Below, piece after piece: positions 16,382 to 25,800 of a stretch of 64,000 nucleotides of DNA; the first letter of the stretch is position 1, and each line of letters begins with the position of its first letter. The position numbers and the translations under genes are program-made. Source of the stretch: Streptomyces iconiensis (GTDB lineage Bacteria; Actinomycetota; Actinomycetes; Streptomycetales; Streptomycetaceae). The DNA lies in assembly GCF_028657195.3 (NCBI RefSeq), contig NZ_JANCPR020000009.1, positions 1-64,000 of the forward strand, given 5' to 3'. Below the pieces are notes generated by a model that worked only from the letters and a program-made list of their open reading frames with translations, was not told the origin of the DNA and ran no database searches.

Positions 16382-18553
16382 GTGACCGAGGGGATATCGC
16401 GCAGGAAAGCCCTGGGCCTGGGGGCCGGGGTGCTGGGCGCGGGGGCCGCGGGATCGCTGTTGCCGCCCTCGCTCCGCGAGGCGATCGCGGCGCAGGCCGG
16501 GGAGACCCGCGGCGGCGGACTCCGGGACATCCGGCACGTGGTGATCCTGATGCAGGAGAACCGTTCGTTCGACCACTACTTCGGCACCCTGCGGGGCGTA
16601 CGCGGGTACGGCGACCGCAACGCGGTCCAACTCCCCGGCGGCAAGAGCGTGTTCGAGCAGCCCGGGGTGCTCGGCGTCGGGACGGTGCTGCCGTTCTCCG
16701 TACGGAAGGCCGCCGAGACGCAGAAGCAGGAGGCGCAGTACATCAGCGACCTCGACCACGGCTGGGAGGGCGGCGCTTCGGCCTGGCACGGCGGCTGGAT
16801 GGACAACTGGATCACAGCCAAGAGCGCCGCGACCATGGCGCACTACGACCGGCGGGACATCCCGCTCCAGTTCGAACTGGCCGACACCTTCACCGTCTGC
16901 GACGCGTACCACTCCTCCATCCACTCCTCCACCAGCCCCAACCGCAATCACCTGGTGAGCGGCTGGACCGGCTTCGAGCCCGGCAGCGGTGACAGGGCCG
17001 TCGGCAACGACGCCTACTCCGAGGACACCCACACCGGCTACACCTGGACGACCTACGCAGAGCGGCTGGAGAAGGCGGGGCACTCCTGGCAGGTCTACCA
17101 GGAGTGGGACAACTTCACCGACAACAACCTGGAGTTCTACGCGTCCTTCAAGGCGGTGGCGAAGAAGGCGCTCGCCAAGGTCGACGGCGTGCAGAACATG
17201 ACCGCCTTCTACGGCAAGATGGCCGCTGCCGACGACGCCTGGCGCAAGCTCCTGCTCGCTCGGCTCGACGAGGGCCTCGCGGCGCTCAGCAAGGGCGAGC
17301 GCCGGCTGTTCGACCGGGCGCTCTTCCGGGGCGAGCCCGGTTCGACGGCCGACGCCTTCGCCGCCGACGTGGACAAGGGACGGCTGCCCGAGGTCAGTTA
17401 CCTCGTGCCGTCGGCAGCCGACTCCGAGCACCCCGGCAGCTCCTCGCCCCTCCAGAGCGCCACTTTCGTCTACAAGGTGCTCGACGCGCTGGGCCGCAAC
17501 CCGCAGGTGTGGAAGCACACCGCGCTGCTGCTGATGTTCGACGAGAACGACGGCTACTTCGACCACGTGCCCCCGCCCGTACCGCCGGAGGGCGTGGACG
17601 AGGAGCGCTGGAAGGGCAATCCGACCGGACTCGGCATGCGCGTTCCCATGACCGTCATCTCGCCCTGGACGGTGGGCGGTTACGCCTGCTCCCAGGTCTT
17701 CGACCACACCTCCGTCATCCGCTTCCTGGAGAAGTGGACAGGCGTGCGCGAGCCCAACATCACCTCCTGGCGGCGCACCGTCACCGGCGACCTGACCAGC
17801 GCGTTCGACTTCTCACGGCGGCGCGCGCAGCCGAGCGTCGAGGAGCCGGGCGCGATCCCGCCGTTCACCCGGCGCTGGCGCCCGCAGCCGCCGGCGCGGC
17901 AGGAGATGCCCCGCCAGGAAGAGGGCCGCCGCAAGGCGCGTCCGCTGCCGTACCAGCCCGATTCGGACGGCGTCTACGACAGCGGCGCCGGCCACTTCCG
18001 CCTCTCGCTGCGCAACGGCGGCACCGCCAGCGCCCACTTCACGCTCTACCCCTACGAAAAGGAGTACGACCAGCCGCTGCACCACGACGTGCGCGGCGGA
18101 AACGGCGAGGGCGGCCGGAGCGACAGGAACGGCGCGAGCGACACGAACGGCCGGAAGGGCGAGGCCGAGGTGCGTGTCCCCGTCAAGGACGGCAGATACC
18201 GCTTCACCGTCACGGGCCCGAACGGCTTCCGCCGCGAGTACGCGGGAACGAGCGGGGGAGCGGCGGCGGCCACCGCACTCACCACCCGCGTCGGAGTGCG
18301 CCGCCGCGAGCTGCATCTGACCCTCGCCAACGACGGCGACCGGCCCCTCACCTTCCGCATCGAGGCGCTCGCCTACACCGACGACCAGCCGCACACCGTC
18401 CGGGTCCCGGCAGGCGGCAGGCGGACGGTCACCCGCCGCACCGCCGCCGCGCACGGCTGGTACGACCTCGCGGTCACGGCCCGCGAGGACGACTCCTTCC
18501 ACCGCCGCCTGATGGGTCACATCGAGAACGGCGAGGAGTCGGTCACGGGGTGA
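16382..18553 (+). CDS. Secreted phosphocholine-specific phospholipase C (Tat substrate)
   Basis: 723 aa from a GTG preceded by AGGAGG. The N-terminus has a twin-arginine signal (SRRKALGLGAGVLGAGAAGSLL). The phosphoesterase domain begins IRHVVILMQENRSFDHYFGTLRGVRGYGD, typical of non-hemolytic acid-phosphatase-superfamily PLCs, and continues with SSTSPNRNHLVSGWTG, LMFDENDGYFDHVPPP and GYACSQVFDHTSVIRFLEKWTGV. After about residue 500 come the two C-terminal beta domains of this family (about 530-620 and 630-720). It cleaves phosphatidylcholine to phosphocholine and diacylglycerol. Family members are often phosphate-regulated; whether this one is cannot be settled here. Confidence 0.93.
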   Translation: MTEGISRRKALGLGAGVLGAGAAGSLLPPSLREAIAAQAGETRGGGLRDIRHVVILMQENRSFDHYFGTLRGVRGYGDRNAVQLPGGKSVFEQPGVLGVGTVLPFSVRKAAETQKQEAQYISDLDHGWEGGASAWHGGWMDNWITAKSAATMAHYDRRDIPLQFELADTFTVCDAYHSSIHSSTSPNRNHLVSGWTGFEPGSGDRAVGNDAYSEDTHTGYTWTTYAERLEKAGHSWQVYQEWDNFTDNNLEFYASFKAVAKKALAKVDGVQNMTAFYGKMAAADDAWRKLLLARLDEGLAALSKGERRLFDRALFRGEPGSTADAFAADVDKGRLPEVSYLVPSAADSEHPGSSSPLQSATFVYKVLDALGRNPQVWKHTALLLMFDENDGYFDHVPPPVPPEGVDEERWKGNPTGLGMRVPMTVISPWTVGGYACSQVFDHTSVIRFLEKWTGVREPNITSWRRTVTGDLTSAFDFSRRRAQPSVEEPGAIPPFTRRWRPQPPARQEMPRQEEGRRKARPLPYQPDSDGVYDSGAGHFRLSLRNGGTASAHFTLYPYEKEYDQPLHHDVRGGNGEGGRSDRNGASDTNGRKGEAEVRVPVKDGRYRFTVTGPNGFRREYAGTSGGAAAATALTTRVGVRRRELHLTLANDGDRPLTFRIEALAYTDDQPHTVRVPAGGRRTVTRRTAAAHGWYDLAVTAREDDSFHRRLMGHIENGEESVTG

Positions 18554-18780
18554 GCCCGGCGGGGCGGGCCGCCACCACCGAAGGCCCGCCCCGCACGCCA
18601 ACGGCCCGCATGCCAGGGGCCCGCGACGCCAAGGGCCGCACACCACGGGCGCCCGCACACCAGGGGTGCCCGCACGCCAAGAACCCGCACGCAGACGCGA
18701 GCCCCACCCGACGCCCCCCACATGGCATCCCGCAGGGTCCTCACATGGCACCCCCGCAGGGCCCCGCATGGCACACATCG
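18554..18780. repeat. Degenerate 15-17 bp tandem repeats after PLC
   Basis: Units such as GCCCGCACGCCAAGGG recur about six times up to 18700. A second motif, ACATGGCA followed by CCCGCAGGG, recurs two to three times at 18720-18775. The stretch to 19036 holds no other credible gene. Confidence 0.65.
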
Positions 18781-18837
18781 CGGCCCCGGGGGGCGGGAGG
18801 GGCGGGATGACACCGGAGAGGATGAGTTCCTCCGAGG

Positions 18838-18868
18838 GACACCTTGTGTGTATCGCCACAAAGGTGTC
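18838..18868. promoter_or_regulatory. Candidate operator, imperfect inverted repeat upstream of MMPL gene
   Basis: GACACCTTGTG (18838-18848) is mirrored by CACAAAGGTGTC (18857-18868); the arms differ by one extra T. The sequence is unusually AT-rich for the region and sits about 170 bp before the MMPL start, consistent with a TetR- or MarR-type site. No dedicated regulator gene is adjacent. Confidence 0.5.
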
Positions 18869-19036
18869 AAAGGATCTTTTCGGGATGCCACGCTGCTCGG
18901 AACCGCCCGCTCCGCGTGGGCATCCCGTCCCCGGCCCACCCCGACCGGGCCGTCGGGAGCAAACCCGCATAGCGCCCCATACGGCCCGTCCTCCCGGGAG
19001 AGCCGGCGCACAAACCCGGGAAGCAGGCGACTGCCC

Positions 19037-21466
19037 GTGACCGCTCTTGCCCGTTGGTGCCTGAAGCGCCGCGCACTCGTTCTGCTGCTGTGGCTCACCG
19101 CGCTCGTGGGAGCCGTGACGGCCTCGGCCCTCATCGGCAGCTCCTACTCGAACGACTACCAGGCGCCGGGCACGGAGTCGGGCCATGCGGCCGAACGGCT
19201 GGACTCCGCCTTCCCCGACAGGAGCGGTGACAGCGACACCCTCGTCTGGCACACCGGCAGGGGCACCGTACGGGCGGCGGCCGTCGAGGAACGTATGGCG
19301 GACGCCCTCCGCGAGATCGAGGCGCTGCCCGGCGTCGGTTCCGTGGACTCCCCGTACGGCGCCGACGGCGAGACGCAGATCAGCAGGGACGGGCACACCG
19401 CCTACGCCAACCTCACCTTCGAGCGGCCGGCCGAGGAACTGGGCGAGGAGCAGGTCCAGCGGGTCGTGGACATCGCCAAGGCCGCCGGGGACACCGCAGG
19501 CCACGGTCTCCAGGTCGAGGCCGGAGGAACGGGCATCGCGACCACCGAGGCCCCCAAGGCACAGCTCGCCGAGATCATCGGGGTCGCGGCTGCCGCCATC
19601 GTCCTCTATCTCGCCTTCGGCTCGCTCGCGGCGACGGCGCTGCCGCTGATCACAGCCCTCGTCGCCGTCGGCACGGCCGCTGCGGGCATCGGGCTGCTCA
19701 GCAAGGCCATGACCGTCGCCGACTTCGCCCCCATGCTGGGCATGCTCATCGGGCTCGGCGTCGGTATCGACTACGCGCTGTTCATCGTCACCCGGCACCG
19801 CAGAGGACTGCGCTCGGGGCTGTCCGTGCACGAGGCCGCCGTACGCGCCGTGACCGTCTCGGGGCGCGCGGTGATCTTCGCGGGGGCCACCGTCTGCATC
19901 GCCCTGCTCGGCATGCTCATCCTGCGGCTCAGTTTCCTCAACGGGGTCGCGCTCGCCGCCTCGCTCACCGTCGTCCTCAGCGTCGCCGCCTCCGTCACCC
20001 TGCTCCCTGCCCTGCTCGGCATGATCGGCACGCGCGCGCTCAGCCGCCGCGAGCGCAAGGAACTGACGGAGAACGGGCCGCGCCCTGACCGGCCGACGGG
20101 CTTCGCCATGCGCTGGTCGGCGTTCGTCGAGCGGCACCCCCGGCTGCTCGGAGCGGTCGCGGCCGTGCTGATGGCGGTCCTCGCGCTTCCCACCCTCGGC
20201 CTGCACCTGGGCACCTCCGACCAGGGCAACAACCCGGCGGCCAGCACCACACGTCAGGCGTACGACCTGTTGGCCAAGGGCTTCGGGCCCGGTACGAACG
20301 GTCCGCTCACCCTGGTCGGCGAGGTGGACGGCGCCGGCGACAAGCTCGCCTTCGACCACCTGCCCGAGGTGATACGGGAGACCGGTGGTGTGGCGCAGGT
20401 CAGCGGGCCTGAGTTCAGCGCCAGCGGCGACACCGGCGTGATCACGGTCGTTCCCGACAGCTCGCCGCAGTCGCAGGACACCTCCGACCTCGTCGACCGG
20501 CTGCGCGGTGACGTGCTGCCCAAGGTGCAGGAGGGCACGACGCTGGATGTGAGTGTGGGTGGGGTGACCGCGGGCTACGACGACTTCGCCGAGGTCATCG
20601 TCGACAAGCTGCCGCTGTTCGTCGGCGTCGTCATCGGCCTCGGCAGTTTGCTGCTCCTGCTCGCCTTCCGCAGCATCGGCATCCCGCTGAAGGCCGCCGT
20701 CATGAACATCGCCGCCGTCGCCGCCGCCTTCGGGGTCGTCATCGCCGTCTTCCAGTGGGGCTGGGGCAGCGAACCGCTCGGGCTGGGCAGCGCCGGGCCC
20801 ATCGAACCCTTCCTGCCCGTGATCATGGTTTCGGTGCTCTTCGGGCTGTCCATGGACTACCAGGTCTTCCTCGTCAGCCGTATGTACGAGGAATGGCGGC
20901 TGACCGGCGACAACAGACGGTCCGTACGCGTCGGCCTCTCCGAGACGAGCCGCGTCATCAACTCGGCCGCCGTCATCATGATCGCCGTGTTCGGTGCCTT
21001 CGTGCTCAGCGGTGACCGGATCATCGCGATGTTCGGCATCGCGCTGGCCGCAGCCGTCGCGCTGGACGCGTTCGTGCTGCGCACCCTGCTGGTCCCCGCG
21101 CTGATGCACATGCTCGGGGGCGCGAACTGGTGGCTGCCCGGATGGCTGGACCGCAGGCTCCCGCGCCTCAGCATCGAACCCGCTCCCGGGACCGGGCCCG
21201 GATCCGCTCCCGGGACCGGGCTCCAACCCGCTCCCGAATCAGCCCCCGGACCCGGGCCGGAACCGGTCGCCGGGCACGTCCTGGAGCCCGCGGTCGGTGC
21301 CGCTGCGGGGCCCGCAGCGGGGAGGGTGCAGGAGGGCCGTTCCGGGGTGCCGGAAATTGCTGGGGTCACGATTTCGCAGCAGCGCGGGGAATCTCTCATC
21401 GCTCTCTCAGAATCGGCCCCTACCGTGGCGGCCCATGGCTACCGAGAGCACCAAAACCGGGAATGA
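19037..21466 (+). CDS. MMPL/RND-family membrane transporter
   Basis: 809 aa from GTG 19037 (VTALARWCLKRRALVLLLWL). The longer frame from 18722 crosses repeats and looks non-coding. Topology fits MMPL: TM1 (about 14-34), a large external loop, TM2-6 with GLGVGIDYALFIVTRHRRGL, a second loop, then TM7-12 with LFGLSMDYQVFLVSRMYEEWR. The two GxxxDY(A/Q)xF motifs are the expected proton-relay aspartates in TM4 and TM10. The C-terminal 80 residues are a Pro/Gly-rich repeat (APGTGPGSAPGTGLQPAP...), probably disordered. Such proteins export lipids, siderophores or drugs; the substrate here is unknown. The end overlaps the next gene by 32 bases. Confidence 0.9.
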   Translation: MTALARWCLKRRALVLLLWLTALVGAVTASALIGSSYSNDYQAPGTESGHAAERLDSAFPDRSGDSDTLVWHTGRGTVRAAAVEERMADALREIEALPGVGSVDSPYGADGETQISRDGHTAYANLTFERPAEELGEEQVQRVVDIAKAAGDTAGHGLQVEAGGTGIATTEAPKAQLAEIIGVAAAAIVLYLAFGSLAATALPLITALVAVGTAAAGIGLLSKAMTVADFAPMLGMLIGLGVGIDYALFIVTRHRRGLRSGLSVHEAAVRAVTVSGRAVIFAGATVCIALLGMLILRLSFLNGVALAASLTVVLSVAASVTLLPALLGMIGTRALSRRERKELTENGPRPDRPTGFAMRWSAFVERHPRLLGAVAAVLMAVLALPTLGLHLGTSDQGNNPAASTTRQAYDLLAKGFGPGTNGPLTLVGEVDGAGDKLAFDHLPEVIRETGGVAQVSGPEFSASGDTGVITVVPDSSPQSQDTSDLVDRLRGDVLPKVQEGTTLDVSVGGVTAGYDDFAEVIVDKLPLFVGVVIGLGSLLLLLAFRSIGIPLKAAVMNIAAVAAAFGVVIAVFQWGWGSEPLGLGSAGPIEPFLPVIMVSVLFGLSMDYQVFLVSRMYEEWRLTGDNRRSVRVGLSETSRVINSAAVIMIAVFGAFVLSGDRIIAMFGIALAAAVALDAFVLRTLLVPALMHMLGGANWWLPGWLDRRLPRLSIEPAPGTGPGSAPGTGLQPAPESAPGPGPEPVAGHVLEPAVGAAAGPAAGRVQEGRSGVPEIAGVTISQQRGESLIALSESAPTVAAHGYREHQNRE

Positions 21467-22124
21467 CGACAAGACCGAGAAGGCCGACGCCGCGCCGGAG
21501 GAGCGCGACGAGAGCGTAGAGGCCCGCGAGGAGGAGGGCGGCGAGAAGAAGTCCGGCGCCGCTGACGATTCCCCGGCCCTCTCCAAGGACGGCACTGCCG
21601 CCGTCGATGACGACGACGATGACGATGAGGACGACGACGACGCCCTTCTCGCCGCCGACAGGGAGGCCGCTGACCTGCGGTCCTCGGGTGGCCGGGGCTG
21701 GGGCGCCGGAGCGGGCGCCGTGGTCGGCGCCGGGCTCGGACTTGCCTCTCTCACCGGCACATCTCTGAGCGAGATGCTCCGCGAGCGCAAGTCGCTCATC
21801 GGGCAGATCGAGAGCAACCCGCAGACCGGCGGGGGCGGCGACCAGATCCAGGCGCTCTACGGGGCGCCCTGGCACACCGCTGCGCTGATCAACGGCATCT
21901 TCGCGCTGCTGGCCGTCCTGGTGGGCGGACTCCTGCTGGCCGCGCTCAGCGGGCGCTCCGACGCACGGCCGTGGGTCAAGGCGGTCGCGCTGGGCGGGCT
22001 GGTGCTCGGCGTGATCGGGCTGATCGTCGCCGGCGGCATGTACTTCGACCTCTTCGCTTCGGCACCGGAGATGCCGAGCACGGGCGGCGCCGGCGGCGCA
22101 GGTGGCGCGGGTGGCGCGCAGTAG
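21435..22124 (+). CDS. Acidic two-TM membrane protein of unknown function
   Basis: 229 aa. ATG 21435 lies inside the last codons of the MMPL gene in another frame. Residues 1-70 are highly acidic with Lys (EERDESVEAREEEGGEKKSG; a run of D/E around 60). A Gly/Ala-rich stretch follows (GWGAGAGAVVGAGLGLASLTG), then SEMLRERKSLIGQIESNPQTGGGGDQIQALYGAPWH, and two C-terminal membrane helices (ALINGIFALLAVLVGGLLLAAL; VALGGLVLGVIGLIVAGGMYF). It ends in a GGAGGAGGAGG tail. No domain is recognised. Overlap with MMPL suggests co-expression and perhaps an accessory role. Confidence 0.72.
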   Translation: MATESTKTGNDDKTEKADAAPEERDESVEAREEEGGEKKSGAADDSPALSKDGTAAVDDDDDDDEDDDDALLAADREAADLRSSGGRGWGAGAGAVVGAGLGLASLTGTSLSEMLRERKSLIGQIESNPQTGGGGDQIQALYGAPWHTAALINGIFALLAVLVGGLLLAALSGRSDARPWVKAVALGGLVLGVIGLIVAGGMYFDLFASAPEMPSTGGAGGAGGAGGAQ

Positions 22125-22138
22125 GCACCCCCAGTAGT

Positions 22139-22412
22139 GGCACGTAGGCAGTGGCACAGCGCGAGTGGCGCGCAAGTAGTGGCACGCAAGTAGTGGCACA
22201 GCGCGAGTGGCACGCAAGTAGTGACGCTATGAAAGCGGCACGCAAGTAGTGCGCTGTCCGAACGGAACGCAAGTAGCGCGCTGCCCCGTGGCATGCGACT
22301 AGTGGCATGCCTCGTGGCACCGCGCGGAGGGCACGCGAGCAGTGGCCCGGCGAGCAGTTGCACAGAGAGCAGCTGCCCGGCGAGCAGTGGCACCGTCCGA
22401 GTGGCCCGTAGG
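22139..22412. repeat. 14-bp minisatellite, about 19 units
   Basis: Consensus unit GCACGCAAGTAGTG repeats with a 14-bp period. Perfect units sit near 22184, 22212 and 22240, and they decay toward GC(A/C)CGGCGAGCAGTG-like units on the right. It fills most of the spacer between the MMPL pair and the next small gene. No protein is encoded. Confidence 0.9.
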
Positions 22413-22515
22413 AACACCGGGCCGTGTCCCTAGGGCAGTTGTCCGGTGTCCCTAAGGCCCGCGGGCCCGCAGGACCGGGCAGTTGCCCGATGTGGCGGGG
22501 TCTCCTCAGAGAGGA

Positions 22516-22539
22516 GTGTGGAACCTGAGCGATCCACAC
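22516..22539. promoter_or_regulatory. Candidate operator or hairpin, 7-bp inverted repeat
   Basis: GTGTGGA (22516-22522) and TCCACAC (22533-22539) flank 10 bp, ending 18 bp before the ATG of the 63-aa gene. It could be an operator or a 5'-leader hairpin. Confidence 0.45.
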
Positions 22540-22557
22540 AACTCCCGAGGGGACACC

Positions 22558-22749
22558 ATGCTCAACAACACCGAACACCACATGCTGCGTATGGACGATC
22601 TGCGGCGCGAGGCCGCACGTGAGCGCATGGCACGCGAGGCCCTCGCCGCACGTAAGGAGTCCGGGCACGGCGACCGGCGGTTCCACCTGCCGCTCAGCTG
22701 GCGGCGCGTAGGCCGCAGGCAGCGGGAGGACTGGGTACGGGCCGTTTGA
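22558..22749 (+). CDS. Small basic protein of unknown function (63 aa)
   Basis: ATG 22558 has CGAGGGG about seven bases upstream. The sequence starts MLNNTEHHMLRMDDLRREAARERMAREALAARK, predicted as a charged helix, and ends with a basic patch (LSWRRVGRRQREDWVRAV). No domain is recognised, though small charged proteins of this style are common in streptomycetes. It sits just before the LuxR regulator, 78 bp from its chosen start. Confidence 0.65.
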   Translation: MLNNTEHHMLRMDDLRREAARERMAREALAARKESGHGDRRFHLPLSWRRVGRRQREDWVRAV

Positions 22750-22827
22750 GCTGTGCCGGCCTCCGCGACCGTGCCTGCGTACCACGACCGTGCCGACGTA
22801 CGGTGCCCGTTGTCGGTCCCGGGTGCG

Positions 22828-25800
22828 ATGCTGAGCGGCGTGCCTCTGCAACCCGCTGTCAGCCCCGTATTCGTCGGCCGCAGAACCGAGTTGGCCGCGC
22901 TCATCGACGCGCTCGCCCGCGCGGAAGCGGGCGAGCCCCAGGCACTGCTGCTGGGCGGTGAGGCGGGCGTCGGCAAGACGCGGCTGCTGGAGGAGTTCCT
23001 CTCCGGCGTCCGCGCCTCCGGCGGCGTCACCACCACGGGCGGCTGCCTCGAACTGGGTGCGGAGGGGCTGCCGTTCGCACCCTTCACCACCGCGCTGCGC
23101 GGCCTGCGCCGCACCCTCGGCGACCCCGCGCTCGCGGCGGCGGGCGAGGGCCGCGAGGCCGAGCTGGTCCGGCTGCTGCCCGACCTGTCGACACCCGCGA
23201 CACCCCCAGCGCAGACGTCCCACACCCCGGCAGGGGGTGCGGGCACCCCCGTGCCTGCCGAGCGCCAAGGCACTCCCCAGCGTGAGGAGTCCGAGGAGGG
23301 CGCCGACGGCGGCAGGGCCCGCCTGTTCGAGGCGACGGCGCAGCTCCTGGAGCGCCTGGCCGCCGACCGTACGGTCGTGGTGGCGCTCGAAGACCTCCAG
23401 TGGGCCGACCGCTCCACCCGTGAGCTGCTGGCCTACCTCTTCCGTTCCGTGCGCGCCTGCCGCCTGGTCCTGCTCGCCAGCTACCGTACGGACGACATCC
23501 ACCGCCGCCACCCGCTGCGCCCCTTCCTCGCCGAGCAGGACAGGCTGCGCACCGTCGTGCGGGTCGGACTGCCCCGGCTCACCCGGAGCGAGGTGCGCGC
23601 CCAGATCGCGGGCATCCAGGGCGTCGAGGAACCAGAAAGCGACCTCGTCGAGCAGGTCTTCGCCCGCTCGGAAGGCATCCCCTTCTTCGTCGAGGAACTG
23701 ACCGCCACCTGCGTGGATTGCGCCATCAGCGACCCGCTCCGCGACCTGTTGCTGCTCCGGGTCGAGGCGCTGCCCGAGAGCGCGCAGCAGATGGTGCGGC
23801 TCGCCGCCGGCGGGGGTTCGGCCGTCGAGCACACCCTGCTCGCCGCCGTCTGCGGGCTCGCCGAGGATGCCATGCTGGACGCCCTGCGCGCCGCCGTGGG
23901 CGCCAATGTGCTGCGGCCGACGGAGGACGGCGCCGGGTATCAGTTCCGGCACGCGCTGCTGCGCGAGGCCGTACGCGAGGACGCGCTGCCGGGTGAACTG
24001 GCCAGGATCAGCCGCCGGTACGCGGAGGCGCTGGAGGCCGAGCCCTCACTCGTACGGGCCGAGGAGCGCACGGCCCGCCTCGCGCACTACTGGTACCGGG
24101 GCAAGGACCCGGCCAAGGCGCTGCCGGCCGCGCTCGCCGCCTCCGGCGACGCCCGCAGAAGACACGCGTACGCCGAGGAGCACCACCTGCTGGAGCGGGT
24201 GATCGAACTGTGGGACGAGGTGCCGGAGGAGACCAGGGCGGAGCTGCCGCCACTGGTCATTCCACGCACCTATCCCGCGGGGCCCGGCGGCACCGGCGAA
24301 GTACGTTCCGGACCGTCCGTCGTGCGGCCCCGTTCCGGACCGTCCGTCGCGCGGCCCCGTTCCGAACGGCCCGTCGTGCGGCCCCCGCACTTCATGGAGG
24401 TGCTGGCCGAGGCCGTCGTCGCCGCGCGTACGGGAGGGAACGTCGAGCGCGCGCACGCCCTCACCAAGCGCGCACTCGCGCTGCTGGACGAGGCGAAGGA
24501 CCCGGTGCCCAGCGCCTGGTTCCGGATCAAGCGCGCACTCCTCGTCGAGGACCTGGGCAAGGGCGACGGCTGGGAGGACATCGCCAGGGCGCAGGAGCTG
24601 GTGCGTGGCCTGCCCCCGTCGGCCGTACACGCCGAGGTGCTGACCAGCGCGGCGAACTGGGGCACGCAGCACCGCCCCGGCAGGGAGGCGCTCGCGACCG
24701 CCGTACGCGCCGTCGAGCTGGCACGCGTCGTGGGTGCGACCGCCATCGAGCAGCAGGCCAGGGTAGCGCTCGGCATCCTGCTCGTCGGCTCGGGCGACCT
24801 GGAGGGCGGGCTGGCCGAGATGGCGCGGGCCCGCGACGAGGCGGCCGAGGCGGGCGCCACGGGGGTGATGACGCACGCCGCCATCAACATCGCCCGGGAG
24901 CTGGAGGCGGCGGGCCGCTCCTCGCAGGCGGCGGCCGAGGCGGCGCGCGCCGCGCATCTCGCGGCCGAACGCGGCCGGCCCGACTACCACGCGGGAGCCC
25001 TCGCGGGACAGGCGGAGGCGCTGCTGTCCACGGGGGACTGGGACGCGGCCGAACGCCTCATCGACCAGGCCAGGGGCACGGCGCGCGCCGCCGACACGCG
25101 TGGCTGGGCCGCTCTCCTGCGCGCCAGGCTGGCCAGGGACAGGGGCGATCTGGCCGCGCTGGAGGCAGCGCTGGAAGAGGCGGTCGACGTCATGGGCACG
25201 GCGCCGGTCCCAGAAGCGGTGAAGCCCGTTCCGCTACGGCACTTCGCGTTGGTCCTCGCCGCGGCGCGCGGCGACTTCGAAGCCGCCAGGGGCGAGTGGG
25301 AAGGCGCGCGCAAGGACGGTTTCCGGCCGGGTACCCATCCGCACGTCTGGCCGCTGCTGCACACAGCGGCGGCGCAGGAGGCGGAGACCCGCGGCCTCCC
25401 GGCAGCCGAGCCGGGACGTGCCGGAACGCTGGAGGGCATCCGGCGCACCCTCCGCCGTCTGCCCCGCCTGGCGCCCGTGTGGGAGGCGTACGCGCTGCTC
25501 GTCGAGGCCGAACTCGCCCGTGCCGAAGGGGAGTCGGCACCCGCGAAATGGGCCGGGGCCGTACGCGCCTTCGAACAGCTGGAGCGCCCGCACCCCCTCG
25601 CACGTGCCCGGCTCAGATGGGCGGAGGCACTGCTGGACTCGGCCGAGGGGACAAGCGGCGGCGGTACGCCTGACCCCGCTGAGCTGCTGCGCCAGGCGCA
25701 CGAGGCGGCAGCGCGGCTGGGCGCCGCGCCGCTGTGTGCCGAGGCCGGGCAGCTCGCTGCGCGCGCCCGTATCGCGCTGGACGGACAGCCGCGCGAGGCA

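Noticed and set aside
18722..19036. N-terminal extension of the MMPL protein
   Set aside because: It translates repeat DNA and has no membrane or conserved features; GTG 19037 starts a normal MMPL N-terminus.
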